Numbered from the stretch's first letter, positions 1 to 7,524 are shown. The stretch: 7,912 bases of DNA from CAYLNG01 sp964497855 (GCA_964497855.1 CAZCFM010000150.1:1-7912); one strand, 5' to 3'. Notes: generated by a model not told the origin, from the letters alone. Translations and numbers: made by a program.

Positions 1-2
1 GT

Positions 3-1658
3 TCAGCCCACGTCGATGATCGAGGGATCGTAGTCGGCGGGCGCTTCGTAGCCCAGGAGATTGAAGAGCGTGGCGGCCAGCGAACTGATGCCCATCCCTT
101 TGCGATCGGAAACGCGGATGTTGCATTTTCCGTCGGGATCGTAGAAATACACGGGCACAGGATTGAGCGTGTGGGAGGTCTTGGACTGCGGCGTGCCGTC
201 TTTGCGGATCTTGATCGAGCCGTCTTTGTTGTGGTCGTACATCTCGTCCGCATTGCCGTGGTCGGCCGTGATCACGAGCACCGCGCCGGCTTTTTTCGCG
301 GCCTTCATCAGACGCCCGATGCAGAGGTCGGTGGCTTCCACCGATATTTTGACGGCTTGCAAGTCGCCCGTGTGGCCGACCATGTCGCCGTTGGGGTAGT
401 TGATGCGGATCACATCGTGTTTGTTGCCCGCGATGGAGTCGAGCACCACGTCGGTGATCTCGGCGCATTTCATCCAGGGACGCTCGGAGAAGCTGACGTT
501 GTCGCCGGGAATCTCGACGTAGGTTTCGAGCGCCTCGTTGAATTTTCCGCTGCGGTTGCCGTTGAAGAAGTAGGTCACGTGCCCGTATTTCTGGGTCTCG
601 CTGATGGCGAGCTGCTTGAGGCCGGCGTCCGCGATGTACTGGCCCATGGGACGGTCGATCTGCGGCGGGGTGACGAGGAAGCGGCGGGGAATTCCGAGTT
701 CGGCGTCGTACTGCATCATGCCGGCGAAAAGCACGTTCGGAACCGTGCCGCGCTCGATCTTGTCGAAGTCCTTCCCGGCATCAAAGGTCTTGCTGATCTC
801 CATGGCGCGGTCGCCGCGGAAATTGAAGAGCACCACCGCGTCGCCGTCTTTGATTTTGCCGATGGGCGCGCCGTTTTTGACGATGACAAACTCTTTGAGG
901 TCCTGATCGAGCACGCCCGGGGTCTCGGCGCGGAGAGTGTTGACGGCCTCGAGGGCGGAGGCGAAGGGGCGTCCGATGCCGTGGACGTGGCAGTTCCAGC
1001 CGCGCTGCACCATGGCCCAGTCGGCCTCGTAGCGGTCCATCGTGATGTAGAGGCGTCCGCCGCCGGAGGCAATCGCGAAGTCGCCGCCCTTGGCGTTCAG
1101 CTCGGACATGCATTTTTCGATGCGCTCAATGTAACGCTCGGCGGAGACCGGGTCCACGTCGCGCCCGTCGAGCATCGTATGCACCCGCACGGTGGCGACG
1201 CCGTCTTTCTGCGCCTGGACGAGCATGGACTCGAGGTGGCGGATGTGGGAGTGAACGTTGCCGTCGGAGAGCAGTCCCATGAAATGAAGGGTGCCGCCGG
1301 AGGTCTTGGCCTTGGCCACGCAGGCTTTCCAGGTCTCGCCCTGGAACATGCTTCCCGTCTCGATGGCGGATTCCACCAGCTTGGCGCCTTGCGCGAACAC
1401 GCGCCCCGCGCCGATCGCGTTGTGGCCGACCTCGCTGTTGCCCATGTCGTCCTCCGCCGGCATGCCCACCGCCGACCCGTGCGCTTTCAGCCGGGTGTTG
1501 GGCGCGTTGGCCTTCAGCCAGTCCAGGTGCGGCGTGTGCGCGGCCGCCACCATGTTCGATGCGTCCGCAGGGCCGATGCCGACACCGTCCATGATGACCA
1601 GGACAACGGGGCCGCGGGGTTTTACAGGTTTGGGCAGTTTTTTCAGGGAAAGGGGCAT
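3..1658 (-). CDS. gpmI: 2,3-bisphosphoglycerate-independent phosphoglycerate mutase (iPGM)
   Basis: This cytoplasmic enzyme interconverts 3-phosphoglycerate and 2-phosphoglycerate in glycolysis and gluconeogenesis through a phosphoserine intermediate and two metal ions, usually Mn. The protein is 551 residues, slightly above the usual ~510. Visible motifs, in order: VIMDGVG with metal ligand D24; GNSEVGH with catalytic S75; LLSDGNVHSH with H136; LDGRDVDP (164-170); GGGRLYITMDRY with R202 and R209; FRGDR with R281 and R284; NGDMVGHTGD with D425 and H429; TADHGNADE with D467 and H468; and KTSHTLNPVP with H496. These cover the alkaline-phosphatase-like phosphatase domain and the inserted phosphotransferase domain. 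The open frame continues upstream to 1886, but ATG at 1658 is chosen. It lies just before the conserved N-terminus, has GGAG about 8 bases upstream, and avoids overlap with the divergent regulator gene. The local sequence resembles the plant/trypanosomatid-type iPGM more than the Bacillus type. Confidence 0.97.
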   Translation of the reverse strand: MPLSLKKLPKPVKPRGPVVLVIMDGVGIGPADASNMVAAAHTPHLDWLKANAPNTRLKAHGSAVGMPAEDDMGNSEVGHNAIGAGRVFAQGAKLVESAIETGSMFQGETWKACVAKAKTSGGTLHFMGLLSDGNVHSHIRHLESMLVQAQKDGVATVRVHTMLDGRDVDPVSAERYIERIEKCMSELNAKGGDFAIASGGGRLYITMDRYEADWAMVQRGWNCHVHGIGRPFASALEAVNTLRAETPGVLDQDLKEFVIVKNGAPIGKIKDGDAVVLFNFRGDRAMEISKTFDAGKDFDKIERGTVPNVLFAGMMQYDAELGIPRRFLVTPPQIDRPMGQYIADAGLKQLAISETQKYGHVTYFFNGNRSGKFNEALETYVEIPGDNVSFSERPWMKCAEITDVVLDSIAGNKHDVIRINYPNGDMVGHTGDLQAVKISVEATDLCIGRLMKAAKKAGAVLVITADHGNADEMYDHNKDGSIKIRKDGTPQSKTSHTLNPVPVYFYDPDGKCNIRVSDRKGMGISSLAATLFNLLGYEAPADYDPSIIDVG

Positions 1659-1681
1659 GGGTTTCTCCAGTTGGGTTGAGT

Positions 1682-1717
1682 GCGCGTGTCTATGCCACAG
1701 CCCCGCGCCCCTGACAA
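1682..1717 (-). promoter_or_regulatory. candidate sigma70-type promoter for gpmI
   Basis: On the minus strand, TTGTCA (plus 1712-1717) matches the -35 consensus at 5 of 6 positions. It is followed after exactly 17 bases by CATAGA (plus 1689-1694), a weak -10 with 3 of 6 matches. Transcription would start near 1682, leaving a leader of about 24 bases that includes the GGAG ribosome site. The position suits gpmI, but the -10 is poor and the gap is GC-rich, so this is a candidate only. I found no convincing promoter on the plus strand for the response regulator in the same 106-bp gap. Confidence 0.3.
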
Positions 1718-1764
1718 GTAAACTTCCCGCTTTCCTTTTTCGTCCACTGCGACAGGATGCCCCC

Positions 1765-2445
1765 GTGACTGCCCGCATCCTGATTGTTGAAGACGACCCC
1801 CACATCGCCGATGTGCTGGAGTTTTTGCTGACTGACGTCGGCCACCTCGCACGTCGTGCGACGGATGGAAGTCTCGGCTGGCGCATCTATCAGGAATGGG
1901 ACCCGGACCTGGTGCTGCTGGATCTGGGCCTTCCGGGCATCCCCGGCCTCGATCTCTTCCGCTGCATCCGCGGTCGCCGGGCCGACCAGCCCGTGATCAT
2001 GCTCACGGCGCGTGGCGAAACCTCCGCCCGCATCCTCGGCCTCGAAATGGGGGCCGACGACTACATCGCGAAACCCTTCGCCAACGCCGAACTCGCCGCC
2101 CGCGTCCGCAATCTGCTGCAGCGCTGTCCGCCACGTCCGCGCGAGCTGCGGCGCGGACGTCTTGCGCTCGATGTCGAGGCACACCGCGTCCGGATCGGCG
2201 ACGAAACCTTCGCCCTGCCGCGCAACGAATGCCGAATGCTCGCCGTTCTGCTGCGTCAGCCGGAGCGGGTGTTCACGCGCGAACAACTGCTCCTGGAGAT
2301 GTATCCGGACCCCGGCGAGGTGGCGGATCGCGCGGTGGACCAGGCGGCGGCACGTCTGCGTCGTCGTTTGCAGCCCCGTCTCGGCGGCGTGAATCCCGTC
2401 GTGGCCGAATACGGTCTCGGCTACAAACTGGGACCGATTCCATGA
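1765..2445 (+). CDS. OmpR/PhoB-family two-component response regulator
   Basis: This is a 226-residue DNA-binding response regulator, the usual length for the family. The receiver domain covers about residues 3-120, with acidic pocket D10/D11 (IVEDD), phospho-acceptor D53 (LLDLGLPG), T81 (MLTAR) and K103 (IAKPF). The winged-helix output domain covers about 127-223 and contains the typical RAVDQAAARLRRRL recognition-helix region and a C-terminal GLGYKL wing. GTG at 1765 is chosen as the start. It puts the first beta strand (ARILIVEDD) at residue 3, as in relatives, and has AGGA at 1754-1757, seven bases upstream; the open frame further upstream runs antisense through gpmI. The stop overlaps the kinase start (ATGA), so the two are probably translationally coupled. 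The receiver loosely recalls CreB (IAD-, LGLE.GADDY.AKPF), but this is too general to name the gene. Target genes are unknown. Confidence 0.95.
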   Translation: MTARILIVEDDPHIADVLEFLLTDVGHLARRATDGSLGWRIYQEWDPDLVLLDLGLPGIPGLDLFRCIRGRRADQPVIMLTARGETSARILGLEMGADDYIAKPFANAELAARVRNLLQRCPPRPRELRRGRLALDVEAHRVRIGDETFALPRNECRMLAVLLRQPERVFTREQLLLEMYPDPGEVADRAVDQAAARLRRRLQPRLGGVNPVVAEYGLGYKLGPIP

Positions 2446-3824
2446 AGCTGCGCACGCGCCTCGTGCTGACCCTGCTCGCGGTATCGGTCCTGCCCCTGCT
2501 GCTGGCCAACCGCTACGCCTTTTCGTTTTTTCATCACTTCAGCAAACACGCGCAGGAAAGTTCGATGCAACAGAGCGGGCGCCTCGCGGGCCACTTGTTC
2601 CGCCTCGTGCCCGATCCCGCCGCCCGCGCCGACGTGCTCGATGCCCACGCCCGCGACACCGCCTCGCGCATCCGCGTGTTCGATGCGCAGCGCCGTCTGG
2701 TGTATGACTCCGGGGTCACCGATCTGCTGGACCTGAAGGAGGACCGCGAGATTCAGCGGGCCTTTGACACGGGACGCTACGCCGCGCGCTGGGCCCTGTC
2801 GCCGGATCGAAAAAACGTCCACTACTTTTCCGCCGTTCCCTGGAGTGATGCGCAGGGCGGCGTGATCGGTGTGGCGCAGGTGATCCGCGACACGGGCGAC
2901 ATCACCCGCGCCCTGAGCCGGATGAAGGCCCAGCAGGAAATGGCGGCCCGCTCCGCCGCCGGAATCTCGATCTGTCTGGCCCTGCTCTCCGCCTGGGCCC
3001 TCACGCGCCGCCTGCGCCGCCTGCGCCGTGCCGCAGCCACGTTTGCCCAGACGGGCAGCAGCACCGGCTTTGATCTCGCCGGACGCGACGAAGTGGCCGA
3101 ACTCGCCGCCGGGTTTCGCGACATGGCCACCGAACTGGAAAAACGCCAACACTACAACCGCGATTTTGTCCTCACCACGCTGCACGAACTCAAAACCCCC
3201 CTCACCGCCATTCGCGGCGCGGCGGAGTTGCTGCAAAGCCGTCCGGACATGCGCAGCGAAGACCGCGAACGTTTTGTCGGCAACATCGTTGTGCAAAGCC
3301 AGCGTTTGGGGCCGATGGTGGAGGCTTTGCGTTCACTGACATCGCTGGACCTGGATTTGCCCGGCGAGGTTTTGGAGATTCATCCCGCCGGGGCACTGCT
3401 GTCGGCGGCGCTGGAGCGCCTGCGTCCGGGATTGCGCGGACCTGTGGAGCTGCTGGGCGGAGACTGCCCGGCCCTTCTGCGCGTCCAGCCCGGTCGCATC
3501 GAACAGGCCCTCGGCAACGTGTTGGACAATGCGTTGCGCCATCAGCCGGAGGGCAGGGGACCTGTGCGGCTGCTCCTGCGCACCGAGAACGACCTGGTGG
3601 TGATCGCGGTGGAGGACGACGGACCCGGCATCGCGGAGGAAAACCTCGAACGGGTGTTCGATCGCTTTTTCACGACCGTGCCGCGCGGTCAGTCGTTGGA
3701 CTACGGACTGGGCCTCGGACTGGCGGAAGTCAAACGCATCCTCGAACATCACCGGGGCGAGGTCTTTGCCCGGAACCGTCCCGAAGGCGGGGCCGCCGTG
3801 GGTTTTGTTCTCCCGGTTGCCTGA
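2442..3824 (+). CDS. membrane sensor histidine kinase, partner of the upstream regulator
   Basis: This 460-residue inner-membrane kinase should autophosphorylate on histidine and pass the phosphate to D53 of the regulator encoded just upstream. TM1 is about residues 6-24, after a basic MKLRTR start. An extracytoplasmic sensor region of about 145 residues follows, including RIRVFDAQRRLVYDSG (77-92), which recalls the sensor folds of CreC/ChvG-type kinases. TM2 is about 171-187. A HAMP linker (about 188-238, with RDEVAELAAGF) leads to the HisKA domain, whose H-box is TLHELKTPLTAIRG with H248. The HATPase domain has an N-box (QALGNVLDNALRH, N359/N363), G1 (EDDGPGI, D393), an F-box (RVFDRFF) and G2 (YGLGLGLAEVK). 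All catalytic motifs are intact. ATG at 2442 overlaps the regulator stop by 4 bases. The gene is very GC-rich; one sampled 60-base line is about 78% GC. The signal is unknown. Confidence 0.95.
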   Translation: MKLRTRLVLTLLAVSVLPLLLANRYAFSFFHHFSKHAQESSMQQSGRLAGHLFRLVPDPAARADVLDAHARDTASRIRVFDAQRRLVYDSGVTDLLDLKEDREIQRAFDTGRYAARWALSPDRKNVHYFSAVPWSDAQGGVIGVAQVIRDTGDITRALSRMKAQQEMAARSAAGISICLALLSAWALTRRLRRLRRAAATFAQTGSSTGFDLAGRDEVAELAAGFRDMATELEKRQHYNRDFVLTTLHELKTPLTAIRGAAELLQSRPDMRSEDRERFVGNIVVQSQRLGPMVEALRSLTSLDLDLPGEVLEIHPAGALLSAALERLRPGLRGPVELLGGDCPALLRVQPGRIEQALGNVLDNALRHQPEGRGPVRLLLRTENDLVVIAVEDDGPGIAEENLERVFDRFFTTVPRGQSLDYGLGLGLAEVKRILEHHRGEVFARNRPEGGAAVGFVLPVA

Positions 3825-3834
3825 TTGGCCAATC
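3823..3834. repeat. perfect 12-bp palindrome at the kinase stop codon
   Basis: GATTGGCCAATC is a perfect inverted repeat. Its first two bases are the last two of the kinase TGA stop codon. No T-run follows, so it is not an intrinsic terminator by itself. It could be a protein-binding palindrome upstream of the SNF2 gene, or chance. It is the clearest symmetric element in the 128-bp gap (3825-3952). The rest of that gap shows only a weak ATTCA/TGAAT hairpin at 3913-3926 and no confident promoter. Confidence 0.4.
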
Positions 3835-3952
3835 CAAAACCACAAATCCATTGCAAGAAACGTTTGCCAAGTGCGAAATCCTGCGTTACGTGCAACGGAC
3901 CCGACAATTTTTATTCATGCCTGAATGGCACGCGTTGTGACGGTTACTCCCG

Positions 3953-6900
3953 ATGTCGATTTCTTTAGCCTCCCTTAAAACCTGGACCTCCCCTGCACAC
4001 TTCCAAGAAGGCGAAGCGTGGTTTCACGCTGGTCGCGTGGAGCATTTTGTCCGCGATGGCAACCGCTTCGAGGGACGTCTCTCCATTCGCGACCGCGCGC
4101 AGATTTGCCGTTTCCGCGTGGACGAGAAAAACCAGCCTCACAGCGAGTGCCCCTGCCGTGTGAACCGCGAAGAAGGGCTGATTTGCGGCCACATCATCGC
4201 CATCATGCTCGCCTGGCGCGCGGAGAATGCCGATCCGCTGGCCGAACGGCTGGATCGCGTCGAAAAACTGCTGCAAATCCCGGCGGAGCGCCGCCGACAC
4301 TTCCGTCGCCTCGGCGCCAGCGGCATTCCGGCATCCTTGCGCCTTGCATTGCGCCGCAGCTGGCCGGAAGAGCTGCTGAAAAATGAACTGCATCTGATTC
4401 CGACCTTTGACGTCGAAGGCAAAATCCGCCGTCCAGAACAGCTCCCGCCCACCATCGTCCTGAAATTGACCCCCGCCGACGAAAAACGTCTGGCCCTGCT
4501 CGAAGACCTCAACAACGGCGAACTCCCAGCCGTGTTTCCGCTTCAGGCCGCCGAACTCTGCCAGATCTTTACGGCCTCCGTTCCCGGCGAAATCCAGGTC
4601 CTGGAATGGCCCGCTCCCATCGTGCTTCATTCCAAAGCCCTCGCCCCCCTGCTCACCGTCGATCTGGACCCCAAAAACGGCGAAGTGATCCTCCATCTGC
4701 GTTTTGATCTGCCCAAACCCGCTCCTGCCGGTTGCTCTCCCTTGCTTCTGCTCGCGCCCAAAGCGGGCTGGGTGATCTCCGGCAGCAACGCCTGGCCGCT
4801 CGAGGCCGTTCCGCCCACCGAACTTCAGGGCCTGTGCAGCGGTTCCATCCGCATTCCCCGCGACCGGGTCATGCCTTTCCTGAAGGAGGAGCTGCCCAAA
4901 CTCGAAGGACGCATGCTCGTCGACAACCGCGTCGATCTTGCGGCTTTCCGCACGGCGGACGTGCCTCCCGCGATTCGACTCACGCTGAAAGGCGGGCTCG
5001 AATACGCCACCGGCGTGCTGCACGCCGTGTACGGCAGCGTGGAAATCATCGCCGGTGGTCCCGATCCCGGACGCGTGCTCGCCATCCCCGATCCCAACGA
5101 TCCGCTGGCCTACGGCGGTCGCAATCCCGCCGCCGAAGAGGAGGCTCTGGCCCGCCTGCGCGAATTTGGTTTCGCCGCCTCCACCGGAGACCGCCTCGGC
5201 ACCATCGAAGGCCTCAGCTCCATCTGCAATCTGCTCTCCCGCTGCCGTTTCAATCTGGAGCCGGAACTCGGTTGGAAAATCGATCTTCGTGGCGAGTTGG
5301 AAGCCGCCGTGGGCCGCGCGGGTATTCTGATCGCCGATGTGGTGATCGAGGAAGAGGACACCCCGGAATGGTTCCGCATGACCCTCAACCTCCGCGAAAC
5401 CGGCGGCAAAATGGTGAGCGTCGGTGCTCTCCGCAAAGCGCTCGAACGCGGCGAGGAATTTTTGCAGGACGGGGAACGCGTGATTTTGCTGCCCCGCGAA
5501 CACGCGGCGGCTTTGGTCGATATCGCCCAGGACGCGAAACAGGATTTCGACGGCTTCTGGCGCGTGCCGCGCCGATCCTGCGGTTTTGTGCAGCACCGCC
5601 TCAAGGCCCTTGCTGAAATTCCCGTCAACGCCGCCAAAGGCTGGATCGAAGAAGCCGCGAAACAGAACCTCGAAGTCACGTTGGACCCGGTGGAACTGCC
5701 CTCGTCTCTGCAGGGCGTGCTGCGTCCCTATCAGGAAGAGGGTGTTCGCTGGTTGCGCATGTTGGAACGCGGCAATTTTGGCGGGATTCTGGGCGACGAC
5801 ATGGGTCTGGGCAAAACCCTTCAAACCCTCGTCTGGCTTGCTCTTCCCCGAGTCCGACCCGAGGATCAGGGCAAACCCGCGCTCGTCATTTGCCCCTCGT
5901 CGCTGGTCGAAAACTGGGCGGAGGAAGCTGGAAAATTTTTGCCCGGATTCAAAGTGCTGCCCCTTCTAGGGTCCAAACGCAAGGAACTGTGGGATCAGGC
6001 CCCCAAAATGGATTTGGTCGTGGTCTCCTACGCCCTTCTGCGCCGCGATTTCGAAAGCGCCGAAGCCATCGCCTGGTCGGCCATCGTGCTCGACGAGGCC
6101 CAGCATATCAAAAATCCCAACACGCAAAACGCGCTCTCCGCCAAAAAACTACAGGCCGGCAGTCGTTTTGTGCTCACCGGCACCCCGATGGAAAACCAGG
6201 TTCGTGACCTGTGGTCCATCATGGATTTCCTGATGCCGGGCTACCTCGACACCGCCGCCAAATTCCAGAAACGTTTCGGCGGCGTGATCGCAAATGGCGG
6301 CCCCGGCGCCACCACCGCCCTGCACCAGCTCCGCCGCAAACTCAAACCCTTCCTGCTCCGCCGCATGAAGGAGGACGTGGCCAAAGACCTTCCCCCGCGC
6401 CTCGAAAAACGCGTCTACTGCGACCTGCTTCCCGAGCAGCGCAAACTCTACGACGAAACCGAGCAGCGCCTTCGCGCCGAAGTCAAAACCCTCCAGGCCG
6501 CCGGTTCCTCCCCCCTTGCCGTCCTTCAGGGCATCATGCGTCTGCGGCAAATATGCAACCATCCCTCCCTGCTCCCCGATAACGCCGACACCAACATGGA
6601 GAGCGGAAAATTGGAGATGTTTCTCGAATTGCTCGACGAGATCATCGACGGCGGACACCGCGCCCTCGTCTTCAGCCAGTTCACCTCCATGCTCGCCATT
6701 CTGCGCAAGGAACTCGAAGCCCGTGAGATCAACCACCTGTACCTCGATGGCTCCACGCAGAACCGTCTGTCACTGGTGCACCAATTTAATGATTCGCCCG
6801 ATATCCCGGTTTTCCTCATCAGCCTCATGGCCGGCGGCACTGGACTCAATCTCACCGGCGCGGATGTGGTCATGCACATTGATCCCTGGTGGAACCCCGC

Positions 6901-7111
6901 CGTCGAAGACCAGGCCACTGACCGGGCCCACCGCATTGGCCAGACTCGCAGCGTCTACGCTATGAAACTCATCTGCCGCGACACCATCGAAGCGCGCGTC
7001 GCCCGGTTGCAGGATAAAAAACGCGAACTCATCGAGGGTGCCCTTGGCGGCGATGATGCCGTCATCACCCGCCTCGGCTGGGATGAAGTCCGCGCACTGC
7101 TTGAATCGTAA
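3953..7111 (+). CDS. SWIM zinc-finger SNF2-family DNA-dependent ATPase (bacterial SNF2 / HepA-like)
   Basis: This 1052-residue SF2 translocase probably remodels nucleic-acid-protein complexes; the substrate is unknown. The N-terminus has a SWIM zinc finger, CPCRVNREEGLICGH (C66, C68, C78, H80), expected to bind DNA or protein. Residues about 115-580 form a long region without recognised motifs, in the position of the bacterial SNF2-associated region. The motor spans about 588-1040: LRPYQEEGVRWL (590-601), Walker A DDMGLGKT (615-622, K621), Walker B LDEAQH (713-718, D714/E715), LTGTPMEN (741-748), FLLRRMKEDV (800-809), LVFSQF (905-910), LMAGGTGLNL (958-967) and DPWWNPAVEDQATDRAHRIGQ with arginine fingers R991/R994. 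All motor motifs are intact. ATG at 3953 is the first start after an in-frame TGA at 3938-3940, although no clear Shine-Dalgarno precedes it. The gene stands alone and ends at a hairpin. It is unlike E. coli RapA in carrying a SWIM finger. No nuclease, methylase or other defence partner is adjacent. Confidence 0.95.
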   Translation: MSISLASLKTWTSPAHFQEGEAWFHAGRVEHFVRDGNRFEGRLSIRDRAQICRFRVDEKNQPHSECPCRVNREEGLICGHIIAIMLAWRAENADPLAERLDRVEKLLQIPAERRRHFRRLGASGIPASLRLALRRSWPEELLKNELHLIPTFDVEGKIRRPEQLPPTIVLKLTPADEKRLALLEDLNNGELPAVFPLQAAELCQIFTASVPGEIQVLEWPAPIVLHSKALAPLLTVDLDPKNGEVILHLRFDLPKPAPAGCSPLLLLAPKAGWVISGSNAWPLEAVPPTELQGLCSGSIRIPRDRVMPFLKEELPKLEGRMLVDNRVDLAAFRTADVPPAIRLTLKGGLEYATGVLHAVYGSVEIIAGGPDPGRVLAIPDPNDPLAYGGRNPAAEEEALARLREFGFAASTGDRLGTIEGLSSICNLLSRCRFNLEPELGWKIDLRGELEAAVGRAGILIADVVIEEEDTPEWFRMTLNLRETGGKMVSVGALRKALERGEEFLQDGERVILLPREHAAALVDIAQDAKQDFDGFWRVPRRSCGFVQHRLKALAEIPVNAAKGWIEEAAKQNLEVTLDPVELPSSLQGVLRPYQEEGVRWLRMLERGNFGGILGDDMGLGKTLQTLVWLALPRVRPEDQGKPALVICPSSLVENWAEEAGKFLPGFKVLPLLGSKRKELWDQAPKMDLVVVSYALLRRDFESAEAIAWSAIVLDEAQHIKNPNTQNALSAKKLQAGSRFVLTGTPMENQVRDLWSIMDFLMPGYLDTAAKFQKRFGGVIANGGPGATTALHQLRRKLKPFLLRRMKEDVAKDLPPRLEKRVYCDLLPEQRKLYDETEQRLRAEVKTLQAAGSSPLAVLQGIMRLRQICNHPSLLPDNADTNMESGKLEMFLELLDEIIDGGHRALVFSQFTSMLAILRKELEAREINHLYLDGSTQNRLSLVHQFNDSPDIPVFLISLMAGGTGLNLTGADVVMHIDPWWNPAVEDQATDRAHRIGQTRSVYAMKLICRDTIEARVARLQDKKRELIEGALGGDDAVITRLGWDEVRALLES

Positions 7112-7150
7112 CCACAAAAAAAGCTGCGGAGCATCCGCAGCTTTTGTGGT
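7111..7150. terminator. bidirectional intrinsic terminator between convergent genes
   Basis: A perfect 12-bp stem (7119-7130 with 7134-7145) closes on a 3-base loop (GCA). Outer CCAC/GTGG pairs (7112-7115 with 7146-7149) extend it across a 3-base bulge. On the minus strand the GC-rich stem ends in seven T residues, a strong intrinsic terminator for the DUF805 gene. On the plus strand only four T residues follow before GTGG, so it is weaker for the SNF2 gene. The last base of the SNF2 stop codon (TAA, 7109-7111) lies at the edge of the structure. Confidence 0.85.
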
Positions 7151-7165
7151 AACTTTGAAGGATAC

Positions 7166-7510
7166 TCAGGCCGCTTTGGGATTCGGTCCGTAGGTGTTGT
7201 CTCCGGGATCACTGTCTTTGGCAAGCCAGAGGATCAAGATGATAAAGCCAACGAGGGGTATAAGACCAATCAGCAGACTCCAACCGCTCTTGTTGATGTC
7301 ATGCAGACGGCGCACACCCACCGCCAGACTCGGCACCAGAATGGCCAAACTGTAAAGACCAGACAACAATCCGATGTTCAGGGCCACGTCGAGGCCGGTG
7401 AGGACCAGGCTAATGATGAGGTTGATGAGCACAAACATCCAGTATTCTTTGCGGCGGGCGCGACCGGAGAACTCGGCAAATTTTTTCAAGACGGCAAGAT
7501 ACCAATTCAT
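7166..7510 (-). CDS. DUF805 family small membrane protein
   Basis: This 114-residue inner-membrane protein has the DUF805 pattern: an N-terminal FSGRARRKEYWMF box (residues 14-26), hydrophobic segments at about 25-45, 48-65 and 78-97, the central VGVRRLHDINKSGW motif (65-77), and a short polar tail with KDSDPGDNTYGPNP (98-111). Function in the family is not established. ATG at 7510 is preferred over the in-frame ATG at 7549. It begins at the conserved MNWYLAVLKKF and has AAAGGA (plus 7519-7524) 8 bases upstream, while the longer start has no ribosome site. GC is about 52% in sampled lines, against 67-78% in sampled lines of the SNF2 and kinase genes. Membrane-protein codon content may explain part of this, but recent acquisition is possible. 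The gene is convergent with the SNF2 gene and probably monocistronic, ending at the shared hairpin. Confidence 0.93.
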   Translation of the reverse strand: MNWYLAVLKKFAEFSGRARRKEYWMFVLINLIISLVLTGLDVALNIGLLSGLYSLAILVPSLAVGVRRLHDINKSGWSLLIGLIPLVGFIILILWLAKDSDPGDNTYGPNPKAA

Positions 7511-7518
7511 AGGGAAGT

Positions 7519-7524
7519 TCCTTT
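7519..7524 (-). promoter_or_regulatory. ribosome binding site deciding the DUF805 start
   Basis: AAAGGA on the minus strand lies 8 bases before ATG at 7510. It supports the 114-residue form over the 127-residue form that starts at 7549, which has no comparable site upstream. Confidence 0.7.

Noticed and set aside
171..1679. Long 502-codon open frame on the plus strand opposite gpmI
   Set aside because: It is a GC-rich antisense shadow of a gene with complete catalytic motifs. Its translation is low-complexity (rich in H, V, D, G) and matches no family.
1757..1768. Three-codon reading frame (ATG CCC CCG TGA) overlapping the regulator GTG start
   Set aside because: Its ATG overlaps the AGGA that serves the GTG start and it has no ribosome site at proper spacing. 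It is probably incidental.
1659..1886. N-terminal extension of gpmI by 76 residues
   Set aside because: It would overlap the regulator gene, adds an R/S-rich segment unlike any iPGM, and ignores the good ribosome site before ATG at 1658.
3926..3940. Sigma54-like TGGCACG upstream of the SNF2 gene
   Set aside because: The -24 half matches, but at the correct spacing the -12 half reads GTGA instead of TTGC and the essential GC is missing.
3965..5824. Long 619-codon open frame on the minus strand opposite the SNF2 gene
   Set aside because: It is antisense to a clear coding region. The translation is rich in F, G, Q and H in the way expected of a reverse-complement frame, with no domain motifs.
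3953..7111. SNF2 gene as part of a DISARM-like or other antiphage system
   Set aside because: No methylase, phospholipase-D, DUF1998 or nuclease gene is adjacent. Neighbours are a two-component system and a DUF805 protein, so defence is unsupported here.
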